64,000 nt of DNA from Fratercula arctica (Eukaryota; Chordata; Aves; Charadriiformes; Alcidae): contig CANTUZ010000002.1 of NCBI GenBank assembly GCA_947846985.1, forward strand, positions 134,501,889-134,565,888, written 5' to 3'. Shown piece by piece: positions 50,220-61,249 of the stretch. The translations under genes were made by a program, and so were the position numbers. The notes below the pieces were generated by a model. The model was not told the origin of the DNA. It worked only from the letters and a program-made list of their open reading frames with translations, and made no database searches. Within the stretch, counting starts at the first letter, position 1, and each line of letters opens with the position of its first letter.

Positions 50220-50298
50220 GGGGCCAGATCCTCACTTGCTGCAATTTGTTATTGCTCCATTGAAGTCAAGCTGATTTATGCCAGCTGTAGTTCTGGCC
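50220..50298. repeat. Ancient palindromic MITE-like repeat, second copy
   Basis: The left arm GGGGCCAGATCCTCACTTGC and right arm GCCAGCTGTAGTTCTGGCC are imperfect reverse complements around GCTCCATTGAAGTCAAGC. The same arm and centre wording occurs at 2843-2929. The right part GCTGATTTATGCCAGC matches the mirrored arm GTGATTCACACCAGC there. An old shared family rather than chance, but unnamed here. Confidence 0.6.
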
Positions 50299-50421
50299 AG
50301 GTGTATTTGTAACAGGGAGGCATAAATAAAAGGCATGCTCAGAATGCTTGGTAGGAGTTGGTTTCCCAAAACAGAACGATGAATACACATGCATTACAGT
50401 TTATCTGTTCTTTCAACTTAC

Positions 50422-50538
50422 TGCTGTGATCATCTTCGGAAATTTCTGATCTGTCTATAGCCATTCTGAATAACTCTTTCCCTTGCTTCCTGGAGTCCTG
50501 CCTCAGCCTGACGTTCTCCAAATGAAGAACCGATTTTC
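50422..50538 (-). other. Weak candidate: 117-bp exon-like segment, minus strand
   Basis: On the minus strand, TTGTCTTTATACCTCTGCAG precedes the segment, a good polypyrimidine/AG acceptor. Directly after it comes GTAAGT, an ideal donor. The segment is 117 bp, a multiple of three. Read in phase 1 it is open and charged (…LENVRLRQDSRKQGKELF…, …DRSEISEDDHS). A second minus-strand frame is also open almost to the end (…FGERQAEAGLQEARERV…), so openness alone does not discriminate. No protein family is recognised. By chance a 64-kb window holds tens of GTAAGT sites, so a false call is likely. If real, it would mean that the window lies in a long intron-rich gene on the minus strand. Confidence 0.2.
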
Positions 50539-51993
50539 CTGCAGAGGTATAAAGACAATTGCTAACCTGTCCACTGCAGGCTGTCCTGCATCACACCATT
50601 CTTTTCCTTCAGCCCCACAAAAATGTTCATTGCAATGGGCTCTTCATTTTGGGGTTCCTTCATACCTGCCAGAATGTGCCACCAAATGGAGAGTGTTCAG
50701 TGTTGAAACATCAGCTAAGCCTCTTGCATGGGTCAATCACTGCCAGCATTATAGGATGGATCACTCTTTTCTGCATGCTCCGACAGAGGTGAATCTTGGA
50801 AATAAATCACTTCATTCTAGTGAATTCAAGAGGAACTTCCCACAATGCATTGCTGCACCACCAGGACAGAGCACCATGGGATATTCCTTAGAAAGCTGAA
50901 TGCTTGTACCTGCAAATAAGTCCATGTCGTGTGTGCATTGAATGGTTTGGATGAAGTAGGGAGCACCTAATAAGTCATTGTAGAATAGCCAAAAAAAAGC
51001 TAGGTGGCAAATCAATCCCCATACTCTATCCTCAAACCTTTTATTATTGTAGTGCTATTTACACTTTGAAGACCAGCAAGGATGTTGCTAACATCCCTAT
51101 TGGTCTGCAGTTTGGACAACTTTCCTATGCACTTCCCAAGGGTCTGTATGCAGTGTTTCGTGTTCACAGTATATGGCTTAGCTGAGACAACCTAGACTGC
51201 CTGATGGTCTGCTTTGGTCACTTTTAGCATTGATTGACCTAAACAAAAACAGAGACAACATTCCAATCTTTTCAATATTATTTTTTTAGTGGAGTACAGG
51301 TTCCAAGCTCTTTGAGTATAAGTCTAAACTTTTCTAAATATAGGGTAGTGTACAACTCCAGAGGAACACATCTCTTTGAAAGATTTCTATTAGTTGTTCC
51401 CAAAAAGAATTATGGACAATCATTTTGAGGTTTCTTTTTTTTTTTTTGCAGGTTTGTTAATGACCTTGACCCCTAATGTATGCTTGTGTGTAATTTCATT
51501 CTGACTACACATGATTTTCTCTTGATTTACATAATTGTAATTGAAATGAAAATTAAACATCAGTTACTGAGGATTAAAGTGCATTTCTGGCACTGTTCAA
51601 AATATTTAGGCATGTTGCATAGAATATATTTTTTTTGAAAAATTGAAGAATTCTCCCTTAGTCATATATGTGTAATAATTTTAGGTAATTGGTGAATGAA
51701 ATTAAAAAGCATTCCCAGTAGATAAGATTGCTTTAAAATGAGTTACTGAAAGTCCAGGATTTTTGATTTCTTATAACAATTTGTGTTTAACTACATAGCA
51801 ACTTGAATAACACACGTTTCTTGAATATTATGTTAATAAATTCCAGTTAACCTATTGATTGAATGCTATTCACAAAAGTCTTCAAACTAGAGCAGATCAA
51901 AGAAAACAAAACTTTGCTGACTTTTTCCCAATTTCTCATGAGCCTTTTTGTCTCTGTATTTGAAAGAAACCTGTCCTGCTCGTTGACTTTAAT

Positions 51994-52680
51994 ATAGAAT
52001 CATAGAAGCATAGAGTGGTTAGAGTTGGAAGGGACCTTAAAGATCGTCTAGTTCCAACCCCCCTGCCATGGGCAGGGACACCTCCCACTAGACCAGGTTC
52101 CTCAAAGCCCCATCCAGCCTGGCCTTGAACACTTCCAGGGGTGGGCCGTCCACAACTTCTCTGGGGAATCTGTTCCAGTGTCTCACCACCCCCACAGTAA
52201 AGAATTTCTTCCTAATATCTCATCTAAATCTACCCTCTTTCAGTTTAGAACCATTAGGTCTTGTCCTATCATTACAGTCTCTGATAAATAGTCCCTCCCC
52301 ATCTCTCCTGTAGCTCCTCCTTTTAGGTACTGGAAGGCTGCTATAAGGTCTCCCCAGAGCCTCCTCTTCTCCAGGCAGAACAACCCCAACTCTCTCAGCC
52401 TGTCTTCCCAGGAGAGGTGTTCCAGCCCTCTGATCATCTTTGTGGCCCTCCTCTGGACTTTCTCCAACAGGTCCATGTCCTTCTTATGTTAGGGGCTCCA
52501 GAGCTGGACACAGTACTCCAGGTGGGGTCTCATCAGAGCAGAGCAGAGGGGGAGAATCACCACCCTCGACCTGCTGGCCCGGCTTCTTTTGATGCAGCCC
52601 AGGATACAGTTGGCTTTCTGGGCTGCGAGCGCACATTATTGGGTCATGTTGAGCTTCTCATCAACCAACACCCCCACGTC
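51994..52680 (-). mobile_element. CR1 LINE 3' fragment, minus strand
   Basis: Tail ATAGAATCATAGAAGCATAGA, then GAGTTGGAAGGGACCTTAAAGA and CCCCCCTGCCATGGGCAGGGA. The body covers the C-terminal ~180 codons of ORF2 in reverse, ending at CATCAACCAACACCCCCACGTC, the codons of a [14 protein letters not shown] block. 5'-truncated there. Frame pieces read [20 protein letters not shown] and [15 protein letters not shown] but are broken by stops and frame changes, for instance near 52249, where RGNGLK-like codons are shifted. About 690 bp. Confidence 0.95.
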
Positions 52681-53462
52681 AATAAGTAGTACCAATAGAG
52701 GAATCTACCTAACCCAAACATTAAAGATTCTATTACTGCATAAAACAGAATCATAAATCTGAAAGCCTGTATTGATTGTTTAGCAAATATTTCTCCATAA
52801 AAACCACAAGTTTTTGGATTTGTTTATAATGAATGTATTTGTATGCTAGGTATAAGGCCCACTAGGGCACAGTAAGAAGAAAGGACACGTCCGCTATTTT
52901 AAGGAACAAAAAGTCTGTCAACTCTATAACTGAATTCAGAGCAGTATTTTGTGTTGAACAAGCGGTTACTTTTTGGGAAGAGGGGATGGGAAACAAACTC
53001 TAGGACAGATTCCACCCCCCACCCCCTCCCCATCCTCCCTGTTTCATACATTGAATGAAAATTTGGCCATCTAGTTTTCCTGATTTTTCTCTGCCTAACC
53101 AGATAACTGTTGTGGGGGCTTGCTTGGTTTTTTAAGAATGTGAAAAACTTGCATCGTCATAGATTATTTCCATTTTGCTTAGAGTAAATCCTTAAAAAAC
53201 TTGTGTGGTGCAAGAAGACTGTACACATATAAGGCAACGTTTTCCAGTGTTTCTCTAATTCATTGAATCATGGAATAGGACTTTTTTGGGCATTGTGCAT
53301 TTTTTCCTGGGGGAAAAGACGAAAAATGGATAAGTATACAGAGAATGGGATATGCAAGTGAAATCTCACCTTTAAGGAGAAGGCAAGAAAAATAACATTT
53401 TCATAGCCATTTTCCCTAAATGGTTCTGATTTCTTTAATGAAGGAGAAGAAATCTTTATTCC
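52681..53462. other. Unique spacer between two CR1 copies
   Basis: About 780 bp of AT-rich DNA with a C-rich patch (CCACCCCCCACCCCCTCCCC, near 53016). No gene or repeat family recognised. Confidence 0.5.
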
Positions 53463-55899
53463 ATAGAATCACAGAATCATAGAATTGTTAGGGTTGGGAG
53501 GGACCTTAAAGATCATCTAGTTCCAACCCCCCTGCCATGGGCAGGGACACCTCCCACTAGACCAGGTTGCTCAGAGCCCCATCCAGCCTGGCCTTAAAAA
53601 CTTCCAGGGATGGGGCTTCCACCACCTCTCTGGGCAACCCGTTCCAGTGTCCCACCACCCTCATGGTGAAGAACCTCTTCCCAATGTCCAGTCTGAATCG
53701 TCCCATCTCTAGTTTTAATCCATTGCCTCTAGTCCTACCATTACCCAACATCCTAAAAAGTCCCTCACCAGCTTTCTTATAGGCCCCCTTAAGATACTTA
53801 TAAGTCACTATAAGGTCTCCTGGGAGCCTTCTTTTCTCCAGACTGAACAACGCCAACTCTCTCAGTCTGTCCTCATAGGAGAGGTGCTCCAGCCCTCTGA
53901 TCATCCTCGTGGCCCTTCTCTGGACACGTTCCAGCATGTCCATATCTCTCTTGTAGTGGAGGCTCCAGAATTGGATGCAGTACTCTAGGTGGGGTCTCAC
54001 GAGAGTGGAGCAGAGGGGGAGAATCACCTCCCTCAACCTGCTGGCCATGCTTCTCATGATGCAGCCCAGGATACGATTGACTTTCTGGGCTGCTAGTACA
54101 CACTCACGGCTCATGTTGAGCCTCTTGTCTACCAGCACCCCCAAGTCCTTTTCTTCAGGGCTGCTCTCAAGCCAGTCGCTGCCCAGCCTATATCGCTGCT
54201 TGGGATCGGCCTGACCCAGATGGAGGACCTAGCACTTGGTCTTGTTGAACTTCATGAGGTTGGCATGGGCCCACCTCTCCAGCCTGTCAAAGTCCCTCTG
54301 GATGACATCCCTTCCCTCCAGCATGTCAGCCGCCCCACACGGCTTGGTGTCGTCAGCAAACTTGCTTAGGGTGCACTCTATGCCACTGTCCATGTTGCTG
54401 ATGAAGATGTTAAACAAGACCGGTCCCAGCACCGATCCTTGAGGGACTCTGCTTGTCACTGGCCTCCACTTGGACATGCATCCATTGACAGCCACTCTTT
54501 GGGTGCGGCTGTCAAGCCAGTTCTTTATCCACTGAATTGTCAGTCCGTCAAAGCCATATTTTATCAGCTTGGAGACCAGGATGTCATGCGGGACAGTGTC
54601 AAAGGCTTTGCTCAGGTCCAGGTAAATGACGTCAGTTGCTCTCCCCTTGTCTATTGATGTTGTGACCTTCTTGTAGAAGGCCACCAGGTTTGTCAGGCAC
54701 GATTTGCCCTTGGTGAAGCTGTGTTGATTGTACCCAATAACCTCTTCATTATTCTTCTGCCTCAGCAGTGCTTCCAGGAGGATCTGCTCCATAATTTTAC
54801 CAGGCACGGGGGTGAGACTGACTGGCCTATAATTCCCAGGTTCCTCCTTCTTTCCCTTTTTGAAAATGGGGATTATGTTTCCCCTTTCCCAGTCAGTGGG
54901 GACTTCACCAGACTGCCATGACTTTTGGAATATAATAGAGAGTGGTTTAGCAACATCATCCACCAGTTCCTTCAGTACCTGTGGGTGTATCCCATCAGGT
55001 CCCATGGACTTGTTCACTTTCAGGTTCATCAGATGGTCACGAACCTGATCTTCACTTACGATGGGCAGTTCTGTCCAACCCCTGCCATTGTCTTCTGTGA
55101 CTCTGTGAGTGTGGCTGGAGCCCTTGCCAGTGAAGACTGAGGAAACGAAGTCGTTGAGAACCTCGGCCTTCTCCATATCACTTGTCACCAGCTCCCCCGT
55201 TTCCTTTCTGAGGGGGCCCACACCCTCCCTAGTCTTCTTCTTACCATTAATGAACCTATAGGAATTTTTGCCGTTTCCCTTGATCTCCTTGGCTAGATTT
55301 AATTCTAACTGAGCTTTAGCTTTTCTTACCAGGTCTTTTGCTGCTTGGACAGCTTCCTTATATGCCCCCCATTCCAGCTGTCCTTTCTTCTACTCCTTAT
55401 AAAGTTTCTTTTTGTGTGACAGTGTGTCCAGGAGCTCCCTGTTCATCCAGACAGGTCTCCTCACATTCTTTCCTGCCTTCCTCTTTGTCAGTATAGTTTG
55501 TTCCTGGACATGGAGAAGGTGATCCTTGAATACTGACCAGCTGTCCTGGGCCCCCCTTCCCTCTAGAGCTTTGTCCCATGGCACTTTGGCCAGCAGATCC
55601 CTGAAGTGATCAAAGTCTGCATGCCTAAAGTCCAGGGTTGTAAGCTTGGAATATATCCTCCTAGTTGCCCCGAGGATCTTAAATTCTGTCGCTTCGTGGT
55701 CACTGCAGCCAAGGTTAGACCTGAGCCTCACGTTGGTCACCAGCCCTTCCCTGTTGATGAAAACAAGGTCCAGCATAGCACCTTTTCTTGTTGGTTCCTC
55801 TACCATTTGGAGGAGGAAGTTGTCATCTATGCATTCCAGGAACATCCTGGATTGCTGGTGCCTTGCTGTGTTGTCTCTCCAGCAGATGTCAGGGTGGTT
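53463..55899 (-). mobile_element. Longest CR1 LINE of the window, minus strand
   Basis: The 3' tail lies at 53463 (ATAGAATCACAGAATCATAGAATTG), followed by GGGTTGGGAGGGACCTTAAAGA and CCCCCCTGCCATGGGCAGGGA. The element then runs through the complete C-terminal region, polymerase domain, linker and the end of the endonuclease domain. Homology ends at about 55899, at the codons for NHPDICWRDN. The GDF that normally precedes these residues in the endonuclease is absent. 2.44 kb, 5'-truncated. The 5' junction is followed by a 16-bp tandem repeat of unrelated sequence. Confidence 0.97.
53557..55899 (-). pseudogene. CR1 ORF2, about 780 codons in one frame with two TAG stops
   Basis: Read on the minus strand from 55899: NHPDICWRDN, the endonuclease SDH motif GCSDHEATEF (about 55696-55704), the linker FDHFRDLLAKVPWDKALEG, then TAG at 55390-55392 in place of a Trp codon (LYKEW-KKG). 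In the same frame follow [56 protein letters not shown] (motif A), [20 protein letters not shown] (motif B) and KFADDTK with both catalytic Asp intact (54349-54354). A second TAG at 54229-54231 replaces the Arg of the KCRVLHLG block. The same frame then continues to the natural end ARLDGALSNLV at 53557. There is no frameshift across 2.3 kb. The endonuclease N-terminal catalytic part and the 5' UTR are missing, so it cannot retrotranspose by itself. Confidence 0.93.
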
Positions 55900-55901
55900 T
55901 C

Positions 55902-55939
55902 AGGACGAACTGGTTTCAGGATGAACTGGTTTAAGAGTA
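55902..55939. repeat. 16-bp tandem repeat at CR1 5' junction
   Basis: GGTTTCAGGACGAACT is followed directly by GGTTTCAGGATGAACT and then GGTTT, with one mismatch between units. It adjoins the 5' end of the CR1 and overlaps its last bases (GGTGGTTTCAG), so it may have arisen during or just after insertion. Confidence 0.75.
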
Positions 55940-58900
55940 GAGATTGTGAAGTTCCACAGCACAGAGCTGACCATGAGGAAGCAATAAATTGTCTCAGCTG
56001 CTTCCTGCCAAAATCTATATCTGGCACTTGGCCATAGTCTACCACTGATCAAAGAGAACAACTGTTAAAATTAATCCTGAACTTTGTTGAAAAGTCAGTG
56101 GCAATAGACATCCCTTAAACAATGGAAATATAAAACATGGTGAAATCCTTTTCACAGAAATAAAAAATGGAAATCCTGGGCATTGATGTCATTTGAAAAC
56201 CCAGAGTGTTCTGAAAGGCCACTCGCAATAGAACACTTCACAAATGGAGAATAATTATGAATACATAAAGTAAACCAAACAGTTTCTCACTTCAGTGAAG
56301 GAAAAATTACCTTTCCATCTAGCTATTTTTTCACAAAGACATGCACATGTAACTGGAATCCAGAAAAGAATTTTGTGTTGGATTCGTTTTTAATAAAAAT
56401 AGCTCAGTTTTTAAGAAACCCATCTCAGAACCATGAAAGTCAGAAAATTTCAGTTTACTGCTTTTAATCATGTTGATAACTTTCTCATCTGAAAATGATT
56501 CCAGGTAATATTTTTATTTATTGATTTCTTATACAATCAGGATTACACATTGTGGAATGGAGGTACTCAGGACCTGAAGGAAGCACTTACAGTGACAAAA
56601 AATTAAACAGCTTGGTATTTTATTATTGTTTATAGTTTATATGGTATCAAAGGTGTCCATAAAGCTTTGCAAACATGTGGAAGGATATGTAGGAGCTAAC
56701 AAACTAATGTAAACAGATACACCAGTATAAATGATCAAGTATACAAGCAGGGCTGAAGGGAGAAGATGCTTTAATACTAGTTGACGGATGTGACATGAAT
56801 CCTCAAATCCAAAAGCCTTCATGGCCTATCCACATCCAATCTATCATCTCCTAGGCAGTACTAAGAGGTCAGGTCCTACCTTTCACTGGCCTAGGATATC
56901 AGCTACTGTCATTGACTACTCACATTTTCAAATGAACGTTTTTGTGCTCTCTTCTATTTTACTTGTCATTTGAAAGAGCTCCTTATAAATACAGGTAAAA
57001 AAGTTCTCCTTTCAAAGTCTCTTTAAATGTTACCTGGCAGTGATGCCCTGGAAAACATTGTAAAAAAATGTGTCTGCTTCTGGGTTGAGACTTTTGCTTA
57101 CAAAGTTGACAGCAGATGTCTTGCCTTTTTGGTATCTCTTGGCTTTTTTCTTTAAAATTTGAAGAAGCTTCTGAAGACTGTCACTATAATTTTGTTATGT
57201 GTTTGCCCAGAAATGTTTTGTTCTATGGTTAGAATTTGGTGCAAAGAAAATTCTAAAAATAAACAGACCTTATAATTACCAGTGAGTTTTAAGGATGGAG
57301 TAGAAGAAGAAAAAAGAGAGGGAAAAAAAAGACAGAAAAACCACTGAGTAGTGGTTCTGTGACATAGCTTGAAAAAAATCTAACTCTGTTAGGAGAAATA
57401 TAGGTTTTTTTACAAAATTTCCCCTAGTCACTCTTTCCTTGCAAGCAATCTCCCTGCAATCTTCTCCATGTCCCCTTCCTATCTGGTTACTCTCTTCCCA
57501 TTTAGGATGAGCCCATGTATCCAGTATAGATGCTGACCTGAAAAGCAAGGTGTGGTATTGTTCATATAACCTGGGAAAGTCTGGGACTTTTTCTGACGGA
57601 GCAAGAAACTGGACATAGACTTTTTGTATCCACTATGTTATACTAGCAAAACTGTATTTTCTCTCAGGGCCTGTAATTTATAGTTGCATGTGAAAGAGGT
57701 AAGTCTCAACCTCTGCAACTCATGCAACGCTCTAACAACACTCAGGGCAAGAAGAAAGAGATAGGAGCAAAGCCATGCGGCGCTGAGGAGAAGTGTTCTG
57801 GAGTTGACACGTAAAAAACACGACATAGGTAGACTGGAGGTAAAAAGAGATCCTCTGGTGCCTGGACCTTGACTGGCTTCTTGAGAAGCAAAGAAGCTGG
57901 AAAGAGGAAACATGATGACCAACAAGCTGGACAAGGAGTAAGATGATTGTGTATGAGAAGGGAACTCACCAGGAGGAGAGATGGCTTTTAAGGTATGTTA
58001 TATGAAAGATGCAAGAGAGCTACATTTTTGTGCTGTTCAAGGTCAAGTGATCCAGAAGAGGAGACAGAGGATGTGGAGGTGGTAAAGGAAGATAGTCATG
58101 GTAAGAAAAAGAGGGAAGACAAGGTTGTGGTCCGAAAGGCTGTGTGTTTATGCTACTTACATTGCACTGAGAAAGGTATATTTTGGCACCATAGAGTTGC
58201 TAGGTTCTGAGTTACCCCTGAGACGTTTACATACGCCCCTTTAAAATACTATTCCTAAGAAGCAATCCACGGATAATCTTAGCATGTAGGTACCCTTCCA
58301 AGGTGTCTCTGAATCCAGCAAATTCCTCTGCTCATGTTCCCGGGCCCTTATCAGTGATGTGGGGATCATGGGGTGATGTGAATTGCAGAGGGAGAGGGAG
58401 GAGGCAGTGTCAGAGCTCAGATACCAAGGTATTCAGCAAATGAAGAAATTGAAGTACACTTCTACTTGTCTATATCTGCAGATAATGCATATGGCTGAAT
58501 AATAAAGGTCTTTTTTTTTCCGTATTAATAGAAAATCTATAAATATCCTTATGAAAAAACCTTACTCCTGGGTTACTGAGAGTTGGACTAGCTCTTATGT
58601 CATTGTAAAATGGCTTGAGAAGTCAAGAAAGATATCTTGAGGATCAGCAGAAGAGAAACTATGGCTGCAGAAGAAGGACTGAAAGAAGACAAGTGGTAAT
58701 ATGTTAATTCTTGAATGTGGTCCTGACCTATACACTGCATGCAACAAATCCCGCCTGCAGCTTGCATCTGACATGCCTGAGGCATTGCTCCCTGAGAGGG
58801 ACTGCAGAGCTGGCTGCACTGGTTCTGCTTCTGTTGGAAATATATCTTTCTTAGTGACAATTACATGGAAAGCTCATCTATTGTGCTCTATGATCTCACT

Positions 58901-60294
58901 GTGCTGTTGTAGCCTTTGGGAAAGGTTGTGGTACGGTGTGAATCCTGGCCAATACTTACTGCTGTGGTTAGACTAGGCTAGGTTAGGGATGGCAGCAATT
59001 GCGGATCTTCGTATCCACTCAGTTGTGTCACTCACTCTGTCAAAGGGTCCAGAAGCATAAGCAGGTAGAAACGCCTTCCATTTTTTTTTTGTAATTTACT
59101 ATAGGAAAACAGGTCTTCTCATGTGTCTGCTTAAAATTCTGAAAGCATATGTATTTCGCTTTGTAAGCACAGTGTGGAGTAACACGGAAATTTTTTTCAT
59201 TTAACTTGCATATTTCTCTCTAATTATTTCTTGTTGATCTGACAGTACTCTGGGGTTTCTATTGCTCTGGAATCTGCAGCCTTCTGTCATCCTATATACA
59301 CAGAACTTCAGTGCCTCATAAGAAAGCATCTCATTGAGGTATAAGAGTCCGGCAATCATTTACATATATCTTTGCAGTTTTACCCTCCACTGCTCTTTGT
59401 TTGTCGTATTGATTTTGTATTTGCTGTCACCTGTTGGCCTTGAGTAGGATGAATGATTATGTATTGTTTACATTGCAGTAATGCCTTAAGGTGATGACAA
59501 TTCAGTCAGAGAGCTGGACCCTGTACAAATGTCCAGCTGGATGGATAAACTCTGAAAGAACAGTCTGCCAGAAAAACAACTGCAAGAACAGGTAAATAGG
59601 ATGAACAAACAAATGGCAGAATAAAGTCCCATTGGTTTTATTATAATAAAGAGAAAGTCAATGCTGATATAGTCAAGTGGTTAGAGTTGAAGGTAATGAC
59701 TTTAATGAACTTGAGGAGGGAAAATAAGCTATATTTAAACAATGCCTCGTTAAAGGACCACAGAACTACAAGAGATTGGCTGCGTCACAGAGTCTTGTCC
59801 CTGGTCTCCCTGCTGCCCCAGTCAAGACAGCCTTGGCACTCTATCCCCTTTGGCTATGTGAGATGCCTGTCTTTGATTAAGTAAGCATGAAATCACCGGA
59901 AAGAACTAAATATATATATATTTTTTTTTTTTTTTCTGCTTTACTCAGTAAATATATATATATATATAAAATATATATATATATATATAATTTTATATAT
60001 ATAATATAAATATATATATATATATATATAATTTTTTTTTTTTCTGCTTTACTCAGTATCTGATGCCACAAATGGTGTTGCTGTGCGTGTATGATTACAC
60101 ATGTGATCACCAATATTAGAAATGCACGTACATATGTATTATAATGTCATGCCCCACTTCGATTGATATTCAGGGCACAGCCGAAGGACACACTCACAGT
60201 CTCAGCTGCACAGAAGGACGAACAAACTGTCAAACCAGTTCATGACAATTTTATTACTGCCTTCTACAGCTCCCAATGAACATAAACAGTAGCT
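55940..60294. other. Unique region with a compound microsatellite
   Basis: No gene recognised. The patch 57640-58210 is purine-rich with short open frames on both strands and no motif. The duplicated poly-T/(TA)n tract at 59910-60058 is listed separately. Confidence 0.5.
59910..60058. repeat. Duplicated poly-T and (TA)n compound microsatellite
   Basis: A block of (TA)n, then a T run, then CTGCTTTACTCAGTA occurs twice: T15 with CTGCTTTACTCAGTA at 59921-59950 and T12 with the same 15-mer at 60032-60058, a period of 108 bp. Between them lie several (TA)n arrays interrupted by AAA and TTTT. The identical unique 15-mer shows that this is a tandem duplication and not just independent slippage. Confidence 0.88.
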
Positions 60295-61151
60295 AATTCA
60301 ACATATTCATCAATGACCTGGATGAGGGGACAGAGTGAACCCTCAGCAAGTTTGCTGATGACACAAAACTGGGAGGAGTGGCTGATACACCAGCAGGGTG
60401 TGCCACCATACTGTGAGACCTGGGCAGGCTACAGAGTTGGGCGGAGAGGAACCTAATTAAGTTCAACAAGGGCAAGTGTAGGGTCCTGTACCTAGGGAGG
60501 AATAACCCCCTGCACCAGTGCAGATTGGGGCTGACCTGCTGGAAAGCAGCTCTGCAGAGGAGGACACGGGATTCCTAGTGGACAGCAAGTTGACCATGAG
60601 CCAACAATGTGCTCTTGTGACGAAGAAGACCAATGGTCTCCTGGTGTGCATTAAAAAGAGTGTGGCCAGTGGGTCAAGGGAGGTCGTCCTCTCCCTCCAC
60701 TCTGCCCTGGTGAGGCCACATCTAGAGTACTGTGTCCAGTTCTGGGCTCCCCAGTTCAAGAAAGACAAGGAAGTGCTGGAGAGAGTCCAGCGGAGGGCTA
60801 CAAAGATGACCAAGGGACTGGAGCACCTCTCTTATGAGAAAAGGCTGGGAGACCTGGGTCTGTTTAGGCTGGAGAAGAGAAAACTGAGAGTGCATCTTAT
60901 CAGTGCTTATAAATATCTAAAGGGCAGGTGTCAAGAATGGGGACAGACTTTTTGCAGTGGTGCCCTGCAACAGGACAAGGGACAATGGGCACAAACTGGA
61001 ACACAGGAAAATCCATCTGAACATGAGGAGGAACTTCTTTACTTTGAGGGTGGCAGAGCCCTGGAACAGGCTGCCCAGAGAGGTGGTGGAGTCTCTGCCT
61101 CTGGAGATATTCAAAACCCGCCTGGATGCGTTCCTGTCCAGACTCCTCTAG
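60295..61151 (+). pseudogene. CR1 ORF2 remnant from before motif C to C-terminus
   Basis: The first frame reads [10 protein letters not shown], a TGA replacing Cys at about 60337, then [13 protein letters not shown] with both catalytic Asp present, and a second TGA after ATIL (about 60415). The frame changes near 60490-60520. The block [20 protein letters not shown] to [15 protein letters not shown] is open from 60518. A shift near 60950 moves the last part ([40 protein letters not shown]) into the frame of 60957-61151, ending at the natural stop. Four lesions, so more decayed than the copies at 48281 and 53463. Confidence 0.9.
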
Positions 61152-61249
61152 GTGAACTGCTCTGGCAGGGGGGTTGGACTAGGTGATGTCCAAAGGTCCC
61201 TTCTAACCCCTACCATTCTGTGATTCTGTTATTCTGTGATTCTGTGATG
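60295..61249 (+). mobile_element. CR1 LINE fragment, plus strand
   Basis: It starts in the polymerase block before motif C (TTCATCAATGACCTGGATGAGG), continues through the C-terminal region to GGGGGGTTGGACTAGGTGATGTCC and ends in a tail built of ATTCTGTG rather than ATTCTATG units (ATTCTGTTATTCTGTGATTCTGTGAT). The tail and the 3' UTR wording mark another subfamily. About 950 bp, 5'-truncated. Confidence 0.95.

Larger units (their letters stand above)
49703..51993. other. Unique DNA with a palindromic relic and a stop-poor patch
   Basis: It contains the palindromic relic at 50220-50298 and, at 50422-50900, a GC-richer patch that is open on both strands (138 codons at 50483-50899 plus; over 100 codons on minus). 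A 117-bp exon-like segment inside that patch is listed separately. The remainder is AT-rich and featureless. Confidence 0.5.

Noticed and set aside
50483..50899. 138-codon plus-strand open frame as a gene
   Set aside because: No recognised domain, the opposite strand is equally open, and stop scarcity follows from locally higher GC.
54229..55221. 330-codon open frame on the minus strand as a host gene
   Set aside because: It is the polymerase part of CR1 ORF2, flanked in frame by CR1 endonuclease and C-terminal sequence and by the CR1 tail.
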